Positions 35,356-48,850 are shown, counted from the stretch's first letter. The stretch is 64,000 nt of DNA from Montifringilla adamsi (GCA_017590115.1 JAGGNK010003113.1:608209-672208), one strand, 5' to 3'. Notes: a model not told the origin generated them from the sequence alone. Translations and numbers: made by a program.

Positions 35356-37520
35356 GCCAGCAAACAGCCTGCTGTGCAGTCCTGCTGTGCTCAGAGCAAG
35401 AGCAATAGTGCCAGTCCTGCAGGGTCCTGGGGGGATGTGTGCCACCCCTGTGCTACTGCTGAGCCCCTTGGTGAGCTCCCAACTCCCACCTGCCCCAGGC
35501 AGGGAACCTGCCCAGTCCCACAAAACCTGCATCTCCTGGCAAGGCAGCAGGAAGCTCTCAGGAATAGCCCCTGCTGCTGCTCCTCCAGGCTGAGGCCCAG
35601 CCCTCACCCACCTTTCCCTGCTCTCCTCCTGGGGCTCATGATGCTGTTAAGGCCAAGGCAGCTGGTACCACCTGGCCCTTCTGCCCCTTCCCCTGCTCTG
35701 TGCACATCTTCAGCTCCAGTCCCAGCCAGTCCGTGCACATCTGCCCCGTGCACATTCCCTGCTTCATGCCCACATGTTTGGTGCCCACCTCCACGGGAAG
35801 CAGGCCAGTGGCAGGAAGCCAGAGGGCCAAGGTGGCCATGGCAGGAAGCTGCAGGTCACGCTCCACACTGGGCACTGCTGCAACAGCCAGCCACCACATA
35901 CAGCCCCCAGCCACGCTCTCCCCAGCTGTGGCAGCTGAGCTCCCGCCAGCCGTGGCCCCAGCAGCCACCTTGGCAGGAGGAACTGAGGCCAGAACAGGCT
36001 TTCCAGGCAGAGGAACCTGCTGCCAGCATCACTGCCTGTGACCTTGAAAGCTGATACAGTCACCAGCTTTCAGCTTTATCTACTTTTTTTTTTTTTCTGT
36101 GAAATGAGAAAAGAGAAGTGAAACAAGACAGTGTGACCCAGGGGAGCGGGGCTGGCAGGGAGATCCTTGAGGGGACAAAATTGTCACAGTGGGGAGAAAA
36201 GCCGCTACGGAAATTGATTTGCACGACTGAATGTGAGTCACCTGCTCTGGGGATGTAAAGTGGGGACAGTTTGGAGTCAGTCCTTTCTCAGGCACAGCCT
36301 GGGGACACTCAGCACCCTGTAGGCATGGTGGTGGTGATGAGTTTGCCAGGTCAGGGATCCGGCACCTGGTTTCAGCCTGGCCCCCTCAGTGGGAGGGTTG
36401 GGGTGTTGGGATGAAGCCTCTCCCAGCATTGTTTCCCAGTGGAGCCATGACCAGGCCATGGATCATTTCCCAGCTGGGGCAGTGGCTGCTCTGAGTAGGG
36501 CTTGGGCTGTCCAGCAGTCTGCAGGGACAACACCAAAACTGGCAGAAATCTCACATCAAGGCTGTGAACACGAGTATGTAAAATACGTGGGTGAGACCGA
36601 AACCGGGGATAGACCTCGAGGACCAGAGGAAATGAAATTCAAGGGGATTTAGGGCTTTTTAAGCACTGAATCAGGAGGGGAAATCCAGTTCAATAGGAGC
36701 ATATGCAAAGCAGGGAGTGAGCAGAGCACGGGCAGAATGCTCTGCACCTAGGAAAGGGCCCAGGTCTGCGGCTTACTGCCCAGGGGAGGGATTTGGTGGT
36801 TATTAAAGGAAAATCCTTTAAGCCTTCAGCCTGGGGTGTGCCGGCAGTGAAAGCACAAACAAGCGCCTGGGCACGGACACAAGGTAGGAGCGTGCTGGGG
36901 AGCAGAGCCTGGATCGGGGGGCAGGGCCTTGCTCAGGGGGGCAGCACCAGGCAGGGCTGGGGTCACGGATTCACTGCTCATCCGTGCTGCTTTCCTGGGG
37001 CTGCTGGTTGTCACATCCCACTAAGTGACCTGCTTGGTCGGAGGGTGTGAGTGGGAGGCCGGGAGCTGCCATTGCTAGGGGGAGGCACAGGGCAGTGCTG
37101 GGGCTGAGGCTGGCACACTCCAGGCTCCTGCTGCCACAGCTGGGGACTTCGGTGCAGAGCAGAGGTGGTGCTTGGATGGGTACTGGGACAGTGTTGGTGT
37201 CCCGGGGGAGAGAACACGCTGGCTTCAAGTAAGTTTTGGGCTGTGTCCCTGTGCCTGGACACTCTGGGGTGGTGCCATGCCAGGTTTACCTTGGCTGTTC
37301 CTCAGCATGCTGTGTGAGCCTGGTGCCAGGACCTCATGCAATGGCAAGGCCAAGGAAAAGGGCTGGGGAGGCTGATCTGGGCTGCACTGTGATGGGTTTC
37401 TGGGCAGCCAGGGGATGCTCAGGGGCTGCTCTGGCATCTGACCCACTCCTGATGCCAGGAGGTGGGAAACATCTCCTGGAGGTGCCAAGGGCTGGCAGGG
37501 CTTGCCAGGCAGTGCTGTGA

Positions 37521-37935
37521 GCCCTGGTGTGTGCCATGCTGTGTGCCATGGTGTCAGCTGTGGTGTGTGCTGTGGTCTGTACCATGGTGTGTGCTGTGGT
37601 GTGTGCCAGTGTGTGCCATGCTGTGTGCCATGCTGTCAGCCGTGGTGTGTGCTGTGGTGTGAGCCCTGGTGTGTGCCATGCTGTGTGCCACAGTGTGTGC
37701 TGTGGTGTGTGCCATGGTGTGTGCCGTGGTCTGTGCCATGGTGTGTGCCTTGGTGTGTGCCATGGTGTGTGCCACGGTGTCAGTTGTGGTGTGTGCTATG
37801 GTCTGTGCCATGGTGTGTGCCATGGTGTGTGCTACGGTCTGTGCCATGGTCTGTGCCATGGTGTGTGCTATGGTCTGTGCCATGGTCTGTGCCATGCTGT
37901 GTGCCATGGTCTGCACCATGGTGTGCTGTCCCATG
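37521..37935. repeat. TGTGCCATG minisatellite, 12-bp unit
   Basis: More than thirty copies of a gtgtgtgccatg / gtgtgtgctgtg dodecamer in a row. Because 12 is a multiple of three, all frames stay open, which makes spurious Cys-Ala-Met-Val repeats forward and His-Thr-Met-Ala repeats in reverse. Confidence 0.95.
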
Positions 37936-40589
37936 CTGTGCCGGGGAGCCAGAGTGGGAAGCGTGGGCTGTGCCAGGAGCCAAGGGGAGCACGAGCCCCC
38001 CGCAGACCGCGCAGAGCGACGGGAGCCATGGCTGGAGAGCGGCTGCTGGTCGGGGCTGGTCCCGGCAGCGAGGGGAGGGAGCAGGGACGCAATTAAGGCC
38101 GAGGGGAGCATGGTGCCAGTGCGGGCTGGCTGAAAGGGGGGATGAAGGTGTCTCCTCTGTGTCCTGGGGACAGGAGAGGGCTGGCTGCACCCGCGAGGAA
38201 TGGGACAATGCTGAGCTGTGCTGGTGCCAGGCCTGGGCAAGGAGAAGAAGGGAGAGACAGGGATAAATGCCCTGTGCCCTACCCTGGGGTGCTCCGGCTC
38301 AGCGATGAGAAGCAGAAGCACTCCACAGTGGCAGTGTCTGTCACAGGGGTGGGTGGGTTCCCAGGGGATATTGTGTCTCCAGGAGCAGGCATCGCTCCAG
38401 CTGGTCTCCTCCAGGGTCTGACAGGGCAGCAGCTCCAGCCAAGGGCCTGGTTTGTGGCTGTCTCTATCCAAGACACCTTTGTGCCCCTGCTCTATCCCCA
38501 TCCCTGCCCCCATCCCTGCCCTAGCTACCATCAGACCGTGGTGCCCACAAGTCACCAGGGAGAGACAGGCCAGTCCCTTTGCACATCAGCATCACCCAAA
38601 CAGCAACAGGTCTAAGAGCATCTGATGCCACAGGGACCCCACAGGGCCCCCGCGATGCCACAGGCATCCAGTGATGGTTTGGGGACCCCATGATGCCATA
38701 GGGACCCCATGAGACCAAGGGGACCAGGCAAAGCCATGGGAACGTTGTGCCAGTGTGCCAGCAGGACGCAGCAGGAGAAGCTGGAGGAGCAGCTGGGTGC
38801 TTTGAGGGGGTTGGAGGGAGAGAGAAGGTCTTGGTGACACTTTGATTGTCCCCCAAAAATGCCTCATGGGTCCTGTTTGTGCCTGCTGGCTGGCCTGGGC
38901 TGGGTCCCTGCCAGAAGAGACAACAGGAGGGAGAAGTCCTGGGATGCTGCACAGTTGGAATCTGCTCCCTCCGATTCCAAATCTGTTAGCTCACCCTTTT
39001 GCAGCTCCCTGTTTCTCAGGCTTTTCCTTGGAAAGGAACGAAGCCAGAGTAAAACAGTGACATGCTTTACACTGGTTCTGATTTATTTCAGGTCTTACTA
39101 TTGAATCTTATTCCCTGTTTTTACGGTTGTTGTGGATTTTCACCAAAGGGGATTTGGGGTTGTCATAGGAACAGTTTCTGTGCCACAGCCTCATTGCCAG
39201 CCTCATCCCCTCCTGACAGAGTGAGGGCTCTGGCCAGCACAGCAGGGGTATCTCCAGCCCCCCAGGCACAGCCCCAGTGACAGCTGGGGTACAGGGCAGC
39301 CACCCCATGGCACTGGGACACTCAGGATGTTCAGGGAGGAGATGGGCTCCCAGGCACTGCCCAGCCATGCCCACGAAGCAACCTGGGACCCCCAGGCTGC
39401 AGACCAGGGCTTTTAGTTGAGAAGAGCCGAAGGTGTTTTAGGATGTTGCTTTTCCCTGTGGGTTCTCTGTGTCCAGCAGGAGGTTGTGCTATTGCAGTTA
39501 TTGCTGCTGGGAACCTCTCTGGCCAACCTGGAATAATTTTCATTAAATCCCTGGAGCTGAAGGGGTGTGGGGGGCTGCCCTAGGACCATTCCTCATCTCT
39601 TCAATCACAAGGGAGGGGGTAGGCAGTGAAATTGAAAAGTGTCACGCACATCCTTTGTGCCCAGCACTCCTTTGGCCCGTGCTGTCCCGCGCTGCAGGAC
39701 ACCGCGAGGCCAAGGCTCTGGCAGTGATTAAAGAGGGGTTTCCAGGGCCATGGGACAAGCAGGAACATCCAGCACTTAAGAAAGACTCACATTGTGCTTT
39801 CAGAGTTGGACGGGACATTGCTGAAAGACAATCACCCTCTGGAGCCAGCACGGGAGGGCAGATCAAGCTGCAGTGCCGGGTCCTGGCAGTGCCCGAGTGA
39901 GGGTCCCAGAGCGGGTGGGAGGGGGGCCCTGCCTGCACTGGAGTTCCCGGGGCTCTTCCTGCTGGATCAGCTCTTGGTGTGGTCCCGGTCCTCCCGCCAT
40001 CCCCATGTATGTTGTAGAGCCTGAAGTGAGCTGTGCACGCTCCTGGGGATGCTCCAGGTGGTTTTATCCAGCGAGAAGAGCTCAGGGTAGGGAAACTCTT
40101 TGGGAGCTCCCTGCCCCGAGGGCAGGATATTCTGGGGTCCCTGGTGCTCCCAGCTCCTCCCGGCACCGAGCGACCTTAAAGCACGGCTGTGCTTGGCCGT
40201 GGCCCCCGCGCTGGCTGCCCCGAGCCCGGCACAAAAGTGTCCCTCTGCAGAGAAGTGCAGGGAAAGGGAAAAATATTGAGAGAGGCAGGAGAAGGGGGAA
40301 AGCAGGCGCTGCGGGAGGGAGCACAGCACGGCCTGAAAGCTCCCTCTCAGCGGGCTTTTGTTCGCCCTGGACGTGCCCAGCGATGCTGCCAGCCCGGAGG
40401 GGCTGTGCTGGCGCCGGTGGCTCCCGGCGATCCCGGAGCTCCGCAGCCTGCCCGGCGCCTGGTTCCAGCGACGTGCCCGCGGGCAGGATGCAGCTGCCTG
40501 CAGCGGGGACCCCCATCACCCGCCGGGCTCGGACCCACAGCGCGCTCCCGAAAATAATTCCTTCTGACAGATCCGTTTCTTCCACATGG

Positions 40590-40880
40590 TTCGGGCTTGA
40601 TTTTATAATGGTATCAGTAGCTATGGCAACGTGTAAAAATAACGGATCCCCGAGCCCGGCGAATGCTCCGTAAACAGCTCCCGTCTCCCGGAGCCCGGCT
40701 GGGTGGGCATCACCCCTTGCCCACGGCCACCGCGGCCGCTGCGCTTTGTGGTTGGGCTGGGATTCACGCGATGACTAATTAGCAGCGTTAACTGCTTACG
40801 CCTTGGAATGATGATTCCATCCGCTAATCCTTGGGGCTAGGCTGGGCTAATTGGGTGGATATCATTAACGCTGGCGGTCA
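40590..40880. promoter_or_regulatory. AT-rich island, candidate conserved non-coding element
   Basis: Within GC-rich surroundings this block holds homeodomain-like taattag/taattggg cores, gcagcgttaac, and an RFX-like half-palindrome (agctatggcaacg at 40619-40631). No conservation can be tested from one sequence, so this is a suggestion from base composition and motif density. Confidence 0.2.
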
Positions 40881-41406
40881 GGAGCTGCCCTTACAGGGTT
40901 CCAGTACAGAGAAGGCTGCAGCACCCCTGTGGCACCCCAGACTCAGCACGGGGCTGGCGGGCACGGAGGGTGGGACACGGCTCAGCCCCCGCGGTGTCAG
41001 GGGCCACCAGCCCCATCCACAGCTCCAGCTCGCCCCAGAGCCGCCGCTGCTGCACATCCACGCGTGTGCACACGAGGGAACGTGCACAGGAACACGAACA
41101 GATCAGATTTCAGCACACAGGACCCCCCTCAGCAAAGATCAGCCCGTGCCGGCGTCCGCCGCGGCTCAGAGGTCTCTGGTCACCGCCGCGAGTGGATAAT
41201 CCCAGGCAATATTTTCTAAACCTGTTAGACAGCACACAGACCCTCTAAATCCCTGATCCCCCTCCAAGGCTCCAGCGGGATGGCAGCACTTGGCAGCTCG
41301 GATTTGCAGCTTCTTATCAGGGCCAGCCCCTTGGAGAGATGCAGTCACCAGGAGCGTGGTGGATCCTGCCGACCAGAAATAATCCTCCAGAATTTTGTTG
41401 CCTTTC

Positions 41407-41410
<4 letters not shown>

Positions 41411-41455
<45 letters not shown>
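41411..41455. repeat. 45-bp homopolymeric A tract
   Basis: Uninterrupted run of 45 A preceded by caatt. CR1, the dominant bird LINE, does not leave poly(A) tails. No processed gene copy was recognised in the 150 bp upstream. Exact length is likely unreliable in the assembly. Confidence 0.9.
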
Positions 41456-41456
<1 letters not shown>

Positions 41457-42795
41457 AGGACAGTCCAACAGAAACCCCACAGAGAAGCATTTTTCTTCAT
41501 CCAGCCTCCAGCAGCAGGGCCAGAATAACCCCAGCCCCACAGAGATGAGAGCATTGAGTCTCAACAGGGCCAAAATAAAGAGCCAACAGATCCAGAATGT
41601 GGATCCTGAGCCTTGGGGTTGCTATGGGGACAACATGGGGACAGTGACACGGGGACAGCCTGGCAGAAGGGCTGGGGATGCCCTGAGGACTGGTCAGCAT
41701 CCTCTTCCAAGGGCTGCCTGTTCCAGGGGGTGCAGCCCCCCTGCATCCCAGCAGTCATGCCACTCCCACCGTGAGGCGTTGGATCAGCACTTTCACCAAT
41801 GGCCCATGAAGCCCCCACTGCTGCACACACCACCTTCCTTTGCAGTAAAGAGTGACACGGGGTCCTACCAGGTCCCCTGCCCTTCGTGTGCCGTGTCTCA
41901 GCCCTCCATGGGGCATCCCTCGGGCGATGCCCACACGCCAGGTTCCACAGCACAAATCCCACCTCTGAGCCTGGATTTTAGCACTTCACAGCAAGGGCTC
42001 TGCCAAGCAGGAAGCAATGGGCTGAGCTGGCTGAACATGATCAATCCCCCACGTTAGCAGTTTTATTTCCAGCCGCAGCTGCCGCAGGACTCTCAGGCAG
42101 AGCAGCCTCGGTGAGCTCCAGCCGCCGGGCCGGCAGCACAGCACAGTTATCTGCTGCTGCAGCCTCGGATGCGCTTTCATGATAACGATTTGCAATCAAC
42201 AAAGAGCTTGGAGAGGATGCAGAAAAAAACCCAACAACTGGCATTAGAAACTGAGATGATATCGCTCTTCCCTCGGCCGAGCTCCGCCACAGTCCTGGTG
42301 GTTCCACCAAGGGGAGATCAAGGTCTTCTTCAGCATCGCTCCGTGGGGCTGGCTGTGTGCTGGGGGATCTGGGTGCTGGCACTGCCATCACATCCCCAGG
42401 AGCCAGCACAGTGCAGAACTTCCCCCTCCAGAGGGGGGAGGGAGGTTTTTGTTCAAACAGCCCATCAATGATTAACCCCCGGCTCTGAAATGTCCCTGCC
42501 CGGCTGGAGCTCTCTCCCTGCACCCTGCCTGCCCTCCCCCCTGTCCCTGCCACTTCCTCCTCCACAGCATTCCTGCTCCTGGGTTGGGGCAGGGTCCCAG
42601 GGTGGGCACCAAGGCTCCCTGTGGCTCTGGAGCCCCTCAGAGCTGCGGTGAGCCCAGTCGTGCCCCATACAGACAGCACAGACATCTCTCAGTTTTGCAA
42701 CCACTGGCACTAAGGGTGCAGGACTGGGGCCACCCTGTGACCCTGCTGAGCTGCCCCGAGCAGGGTCTCTCTTGTGCCCTGTCCCTGTCATCAGT

Positions 42796-42917
42796 TAAGG
42801 TTGGAACAGCTCCCTAAGATCATTGAGTCCAACCATTTCCCCAGCACTGCCAAGCCCACCATGCCCCAGGTGCCACATCCACGTTTTTTGAGCACTTCCA
42901 GGGATGGTCACTGCAGC
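42796..42917 (-). repeat. CR1 LINE 3' end, reverse orientation
   Basis: Antisense tail fragment (ttaaggttggaacagctccc, gagtccaaccatttcc, ccagcactgccaagccc, acttccagggatgg). Confidence 0.8.
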
Positions 42918-44728
42918 TCTTCCTGTGCAGCTCAGTCCCGGGGCTGTGCACGTGTTGCAGACCCACAGCAGAGAGCAAACCCTTCTCTGGGGCAAGGGGC
43001 AGGATCCTGTTTGCCAGCAAAGGTCAGCACAGCCCAGCCAGCACTCGCAGCACCTCAGCGGGCACAGGCGCCAGCACTGCCAGCCCTGTCCTTCCCAGCC
43101 CACACTGCCACTGTGTTTTCCCAGCCTGTCAGCAGTTTTACCCTAAAACCCCTCACTTCAGGTCAGCCAGGGCCGTTTCCAGGCCAGGCACAGGATATAA
43201 ACCACCTTTCCTGCTCTGACACAGCCGTGAGGAATTCCCCCAGAGTGTGAGCGTGCTGGCTGCATTAAGGAAGCCCGGCCAATTCACCGGGTCTGCAGCA
43301 CCCCACAGGGCACCACTGCCGGGTGGCAGCAGCCTGGCAGCACAGCCCGGCCCTGGGATGGCTCAGCTGCCCTGTGGATACGGTCCCTGCTGTAGCCTGT
43401 GCGTTTCCCTCCCTGCTTGGTAGATGGTGGATGTTCTGGTGGTCTGACACCGGGCTCTGCTGCCTCTGCTGAAGCCCAGGGTGACAGAGTGTGAGTGCCA
43501 TGAGGCACTCAGAGCATCCCTCCAACCCAGCAAAGCCCAGCTGGGCAGGCAGAGCTGTATCCCTGCCTCATCCTCGCTGGAAGTCATTTCAGAACCAGCT
43601 GATCCTGGCAGTGCTGGGGATTAATTCAGTGGCAGAGGGACACTAAAATTAAGTGGGCTGCGATTTGAAGCCCTGCTCCCTAAGGAAGGGGCAGAAACAG
43701 AGGGTCTGGGCAGTGTGCACAGAGGGGCCTCCTCAGAAATGCCCCATGCCAGGGAGCACCTCACCTCCACCCCACACATCCCCCCACACCAACTGCACCC
43801 CAGAGCCATAACAAAGACCTGAGAGCTGAAATAACTCAGCTGTAACTCCTAAATCACCCAATAAAAGCTTGGCTAAACAATTACAGTGGTTCCCATGAGC
43901 CCCCTCATGAGGTGAGGAGCAAACCCATGCACAGCCTGCCCACAGAGCATCCTCCACAGCCTACCCCACCCTTCCCCTGGCAATCACAGCCTTAACGAGA
44001 CCCCTGCAGCTCATCACCCTCTCCCATATAAGGGGGAGATGTGGTGCACCCCTTCCCCAGTGCAGGTGTTTATGGTGGTGGTGTTATGACAGGATTATGA
44101 GGAGACAGGTAGGCTACATACCCCTGCTTCTTAAATCTACTTTTAGAGGGCTGTGGGTGCCCCTTCCCTGGGTCACAGTCCATGAAAACCATGCCCACAT
44201 TAACATATTGCTTGTTATAAGTTAACATGAGATAAACTAATTTAAGCTTTCCCTGTACTGCATGTCTCGGATTAAATTGGCAAGGTACCTAATGAAGCTG
44301 CAGCTCCATTTGTTGTGCTGGAAGCCCTAAATATCAGCAGTGTAATTGGTGCTCCCTGCTTCAAGAGACGTTTGTGTTTCTCTCCCAGCTGAGAGCCCTC
44401 TTTGGGTGCTGACTGAAGCCTGAGGGGTGGGGGGAGGCTGTAGGATGTGTCCACCTGGATCTTGAGGTCTTGGAATTTGTTTTTGAAGCTGGAGGATGGA
44501 TGGGGAGAACATGAAGCTGTATGAAGGCTGCACAGGCTTGTGGGCGCCAGAACAGACCTTGTGTGGGCTGGTGCTCTGATGTGGTCCCACCAGGTGTTTT
44601 ATTGTGGTGAGCTGTGAAAGCAGCACCTCTCGGGGGCTGGGCTGGGAGGTGTTGGTGGCTGGGACTGGGCCAGGATGGCTCTGAGTTTCCCCAGGGTGGT
44701 GAGTCCCTGAGGCACTTCATTTTTTGGT

Positions 44729-44777
44729 TTATCAAGGAATCTTTGAGGTTGGAAAAGACCTCTAGGATCATTGAGTC
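44729..44777 (-). repeat. Short CR1 3' end remnant
   Basis: About 50 bp of antisense CR1 terminus (tttgaggttggaaaagacct, aggatcattgagtc). Confidence 0.65.
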
Positions 44778-46569
44778 ATTACTGTGGAATGCTCCCATAA
44801 GTGCTGGCTGCTCGCTGGTGCTTGGGCATGGCTCTGTGCCCACAGCCCCAAAACAGCACCTCTGGATGCTGAATTTGGCGTATTTTCCAGGCTGATGTCC
44901 AAAGTATTGGTGGTTTTTTTCTGTATCCCTAAGCTGGTTTGGATTTTGAAGCGTGGACTGAGCATTTTGGGACAGCTGCTGTGTCCAGGTGTGAGGTGGC
45001 CACTCAGGCTATTGGTACTTTGCCCACTGTGCCATCACATTGCTGGAGTGGGGACCAGGAGGGACAAAGTCCCAGGCAGAGAAAGACTGCAGTCACCTCC
45101 ATCAGTGAGTTGGGATTCATTAGCAGGCCCAGGATTGGCCCTGCAGGGCAGAGACTGGAACCTCTCCCAGCTCCATCCCCTGTGAATCCCCCCCAGCCAA
45201 GGGAGCCACCGCTGCTGCCGGGTGCAGTCGGGGCTGGGAGAGGATCAGACAGGCAGCTGATTAAGGCATGAAAGAACAGTCTGGGCAAAACCAGTGCTGC
45301 AGGACTTTCCACTGGGATCGCTCAGGCACGGCTGTAATTGTTCCCACTGGATGCTGCCAGGCTCTGACAAGAGATGGGGTGCTGCTGCTCTGGCTGGGGG
45401 TCCCTGTGTGTGGATGGGTCCCCACCTTCTCCCAGGGAGGGAGCAGATCCTGCAGAGCTGCCCAGCTGGGAACAAGGGAATGCAAAAAGGACATTGAGTC
45501 TGTGGTTCTGGCTGGGAATAGGGAAGGGGAGCACACCCCTGCCTGCCCAGGGGTGGCTGAGCCTGGCCCAGCCCTGCCACACGGAGCCCGTGCCTTCCCC
45601 AAACAGTGTGATGCGAGTTCCTCACTGTGCCTCAAAGCTGTGAGAATCAACTTATTCTTGAAGAACTCTCCAGAAACATTGCCCTATCCCCATGCTGGCT
45701 GCTGCCCAGCTCCTGGGGCCGGGGAGAGCTGAGCTCTGGAATTCTCCCTGCCAGAGCAGGGCTTTTGAGCTGAAGCATGGAGATGCTGCAGAGCGAGCAC
45801 AGCCTGGGTGCCCGCTGGCAGCACAGAGAGCCTGGCAGCACTGCCCGCCCTGCCAAGCAGTGCTGCAGCCTCCTGCTCACCGTGGGTGTTTTTTGTACAG
45901 AAGGATGATGATGATGATGGCAGAGTTGCACTCCCAAAATTTTGTGTTGTCCCTCTGTCTCAGGCGCACAAGGAGCCAAATGCTCCTCTCCCCCTGGTTC
46001 CCTGCCCAGTGCAGGGCAAGGGCTGCCCTGCCAGGGTGAGTCCTCCAAACCTCTCGTGTTGGAGCAGGGCCCCTGTGATGCTGAAGGGCCATGGGTAGGA
46101 GGGGAGGCAGCTGAGCCTGCCCATATGCTTCCTAATGGGGAGCAATAGCAGCTCTTCCCGGGAAGCTCGCGCCGCACCATCTGCTCTGCGCGGTACCTTC
46201 TCTTGCAGAGCTTTTTTGAGCTCTAACTTCCCTTCCCGAGCGCTCTGCCGTGGCTGCTGCTTGTGTGCGGGCTGGCTCTGCTCTGTAATCGCCTCAAAAC
46301 AGGTTGTCTGAACCTTCAACACTGAGCAGAACATCCCAGACAGGCTGAAGCCAACCAGGTCTCCAGGATCTGTGCTTCCACGTAAAAATAACCAGGACAG
46401 GTGGCTGTGAATGGCTGCAGTGTGTCCCTGGAATTTGCCCTCCTGCTGGGCACCCACTTGTCCTAAGGGTCTCTGCTTCTGGACCTGGGCTAGGTGGGAT
46501 GCACTGCCCTTGGTGGTGTAGCTGCAGGGTTTCCACAAACCACTGCTAATCCCGTGGAATATCCAGAGC

Positions 46570-46895
46570 TGAAAGTGACCCACAAGGATCAAGTCAAACT
46601 CCTGTCCTGGCACAGAACACCCCAAGAATCCCCTCTGTGAGGGGGGACAAGAGCATTGTCCAAATGTTTTCTGAGCTCTGGCAGGCTTGGGGCTGTGACC
46701 GGTGCCCTGGGGAGCCTGTTCCAGTACCCAAACACCCTCTGGTAGAAGAACCTTTTCCTAATACCAACCTCAAACTTCCCTGATAGAGCTTCATGCAGTT
46801 CCCTCAAGTCTTATCGCTGGTCACCACAGAGCAGAGCTCAGCACCTTTGCTTCCTCTTGTGAGGTGCCTGTGAACTCTTGTAGTGATGTGTCCCT
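46570..46895 (-). repeat. Old CR1 LINE fragment, reverse orientation
   Basis: Antisense and more diverged: caaggatcaagtcaaactcc, agcctgttccagtacccaaa, cctaataccaacctcaaact and the gagcttcatgcagttccctc block are recognisable in CR1 order. Confidence 0.7.
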
Positions 46896-48169
46896 GTGTC
46901 CCATCCCTGTGCAAAGAAATTATTGCTGTGTGCAAAAGGCCAAATCCAAGGGCTCCTCTGGACCCCTGCTCCTTGTTGGCCACTCTGGCCAGCTCTGTGA
47001 AGGGAAATGATGGCTGTGCTGGGCTTTCCAGGACTAGTGCTGCTGGCCACAAAGTTTTTCCAGTGGGAGCAGTACTGGCCACATCCCTTGAGCACAGCCT
47101 CCAGCTGCCAGGGAATTGCAAAGGGAGGTGGGTGCAGATGCCTGGGAAGCTGTTCCCAGTCCCAGCAGTGCTAAATTAAGGCTGGATGTGCCCCATGGGC
47201 GTAGCTGGGGCTGAGGGGGAGGCTGGCGGGGCCGGGGATGCGCAGGCGGACGCTGTGCGCAGATTGATGGTGCCAAGTCACTTCAGATATCTCGGCTGTG
47301 TTTGTGCGAGGCTCTAAATAAAACCGACAGCCCTGGCGGCTGCCTGGGGAGAGAGCGAGGGGAGGAGGGGGAGCTGGCAGCGGGTCCTCCAGTATGGCAC
47401 CCAGTGCTGTCCTCGGGGACCCGGCCCAGGGTGGGATCCGTGCTGCAGGTGATGCTGGGTGGGCTGGGAGCTCCTGCTCTGCAGTGCCTACCCCATCCCT
47501 GCGAGGGCAGAGGGGACAGTGGGGAGGTGCTAGGGAGCTGCCAGCATTGCACCTGGCATCCCAGGTACCTGGCCTGGCCTGGCTGAAGCGCCACTGGGCT
47601 GCGTGAGAAGCTGTGACAGGTGCAGGCAGTGGAGAATGTGTCCTTGCGAATCCCCTGGGAAGGGCTTTGTGTCAGGGAGAAGCAGGGCGGCGCAGGGACA
47701 CAAATCCCATGGATGCTGACGCCCCGACACCCTCTTCCTCAGCCCTGCCTACCATTACAGCTGCCTTGTCCTCAGACTCTCGCTTCTCCCTGCTGCAGGC
47801 TCCCGCGGAGGGGACATCACAGGGATGTCCCCATTCTCCCAGCGTGCTGCGCAGGAATTTCTTCTCCCTCCCCATCCACCCTCTGCCTGTCTGCGCTGCA
47901 CCAGTGTCCCCTCCTGGCCCTGAGCCCCGTGGGTCAAGCTGACCTGTCCCTGTGGCACCGGCGGAACACCACCCGTGCCCCTGCCATGGCTTCACAGCTC
48001 GGCCCTCTGTGGTCCCTTGGGGAGAGCACTTGGGACCCCCAAGGCCGTGTGCTGTGTGTGCCTCTGCCCCGGGCTGTCCTGGCTCAGCCCCAGGTGCTCC
48101 CGGGTGTTCAGGACCCCGAAGGCTGTGTGTCCCTGCACCCCAATCCCAGCTCGGGGATGCAGGGCTGTG

Positions 48170-48850
48170 TATTGTGGCCGTGCCGAAGCCGTGGCTACAC
48201 CGGCAGCCTGCGGCGAGCGAGGGGACCCCCAGCCCCCATCCCTGGGGCCATGGAGCCGCCTCTCTCTGCCCCGGCCGACAGGGACCGGGCACGGCGGGGC
48301 TCCTGGCGGCCGCTCCCGGGGGTCGCCTCCCAGCCCACCTTAAGGCAGCCGCACACCGGGCTCACCGGAGGACTCTGCCCCGGGGCGGGCGGGGCTGGCT
48401 TCGCCCCCGCTACGGGGAGAAGCGGCGCTAAACCGGGGCTGCTGGGAGCCGGAGGGGGTCTGGAAGCTGGGGCCGGCTCCGTCCCGCGGCCCCGAGCCCG
48501 CTCCGGTGCCCACGGGCGGCGGCGGGGCCGCGGGTCCGTGTCGGTGCGTGCGTGTGCGCTGCCCGCCCGCCGCGGGGGGAGAAAGGGGGGAGCCCGGCCT
48601 CCTTCCTCATTTTGGGGCTGAGAAGAGCGATTTCCTTCGCCAGCTGCAGTTCTGCGCTTCTTGCCTTTTTTTTTTTTTTTTTTTTTAATTTGTCTTATTT
48701 ATCAAACCCAGCCGCCGAGCCGGGCGCGGGGCCGCGCTGTGAAGCCGCGGGCTCCGCTCCCCGCACCGATGGAGCCGCATCCCCGGGATCCCGGCCGCAC
48801 CGCCTGGGCATTGCCGTGCCTGCTGCTGCTCGCCCTGCCCGGTAAGCCAT
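48170..48850. promoter_or_regulatory. CpG island promoter of SIRP-3 (SIRPA)
   Basis: Strongly CpG-rich block ending at the signal-peptide exon, interrupted only by a T-tract at 48666-48686 in the presumed 5' UTR. Promoter role inferred from position relative to the ATG at 48769. Confidence 0.6.

Larger units (their letters stand above)
35356..48100. other. Intergenic stretch between SIRP-2 and SIRP-3
   Basis: No exon with a family match was seen on either strand. Contents: a T-rich run near 36083, imperfect GATGCCA/GGGACCCCA repeats around 38620-38720, a large TGTGCCATG minisatellite, a 45-bp A-tract, three CR1 fragments and several AT-rich islands (about 40590-40880, 43800-43880, 44195-44350). 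A GC-rich patch at 40100-40560 has open frames but no protein resemblance. Mammals carry further SIRP genes in this interval; none was found here. Confidence 0.5.

Noticed and set aside
35329..36054. 241-aa plus-strand open frame downstream of SIRP-2
   Set aside because: It starts at the SIRP-2 polyadenylation site, is Pro/Ala/Ser-rich from composition, and matches no family.
37502..38555. Long open frames up to 333 aa on both strands
   Set aside because: They are the 12-bp minisatellite read in frame; residues are pure repeat and no splice or family support exists.
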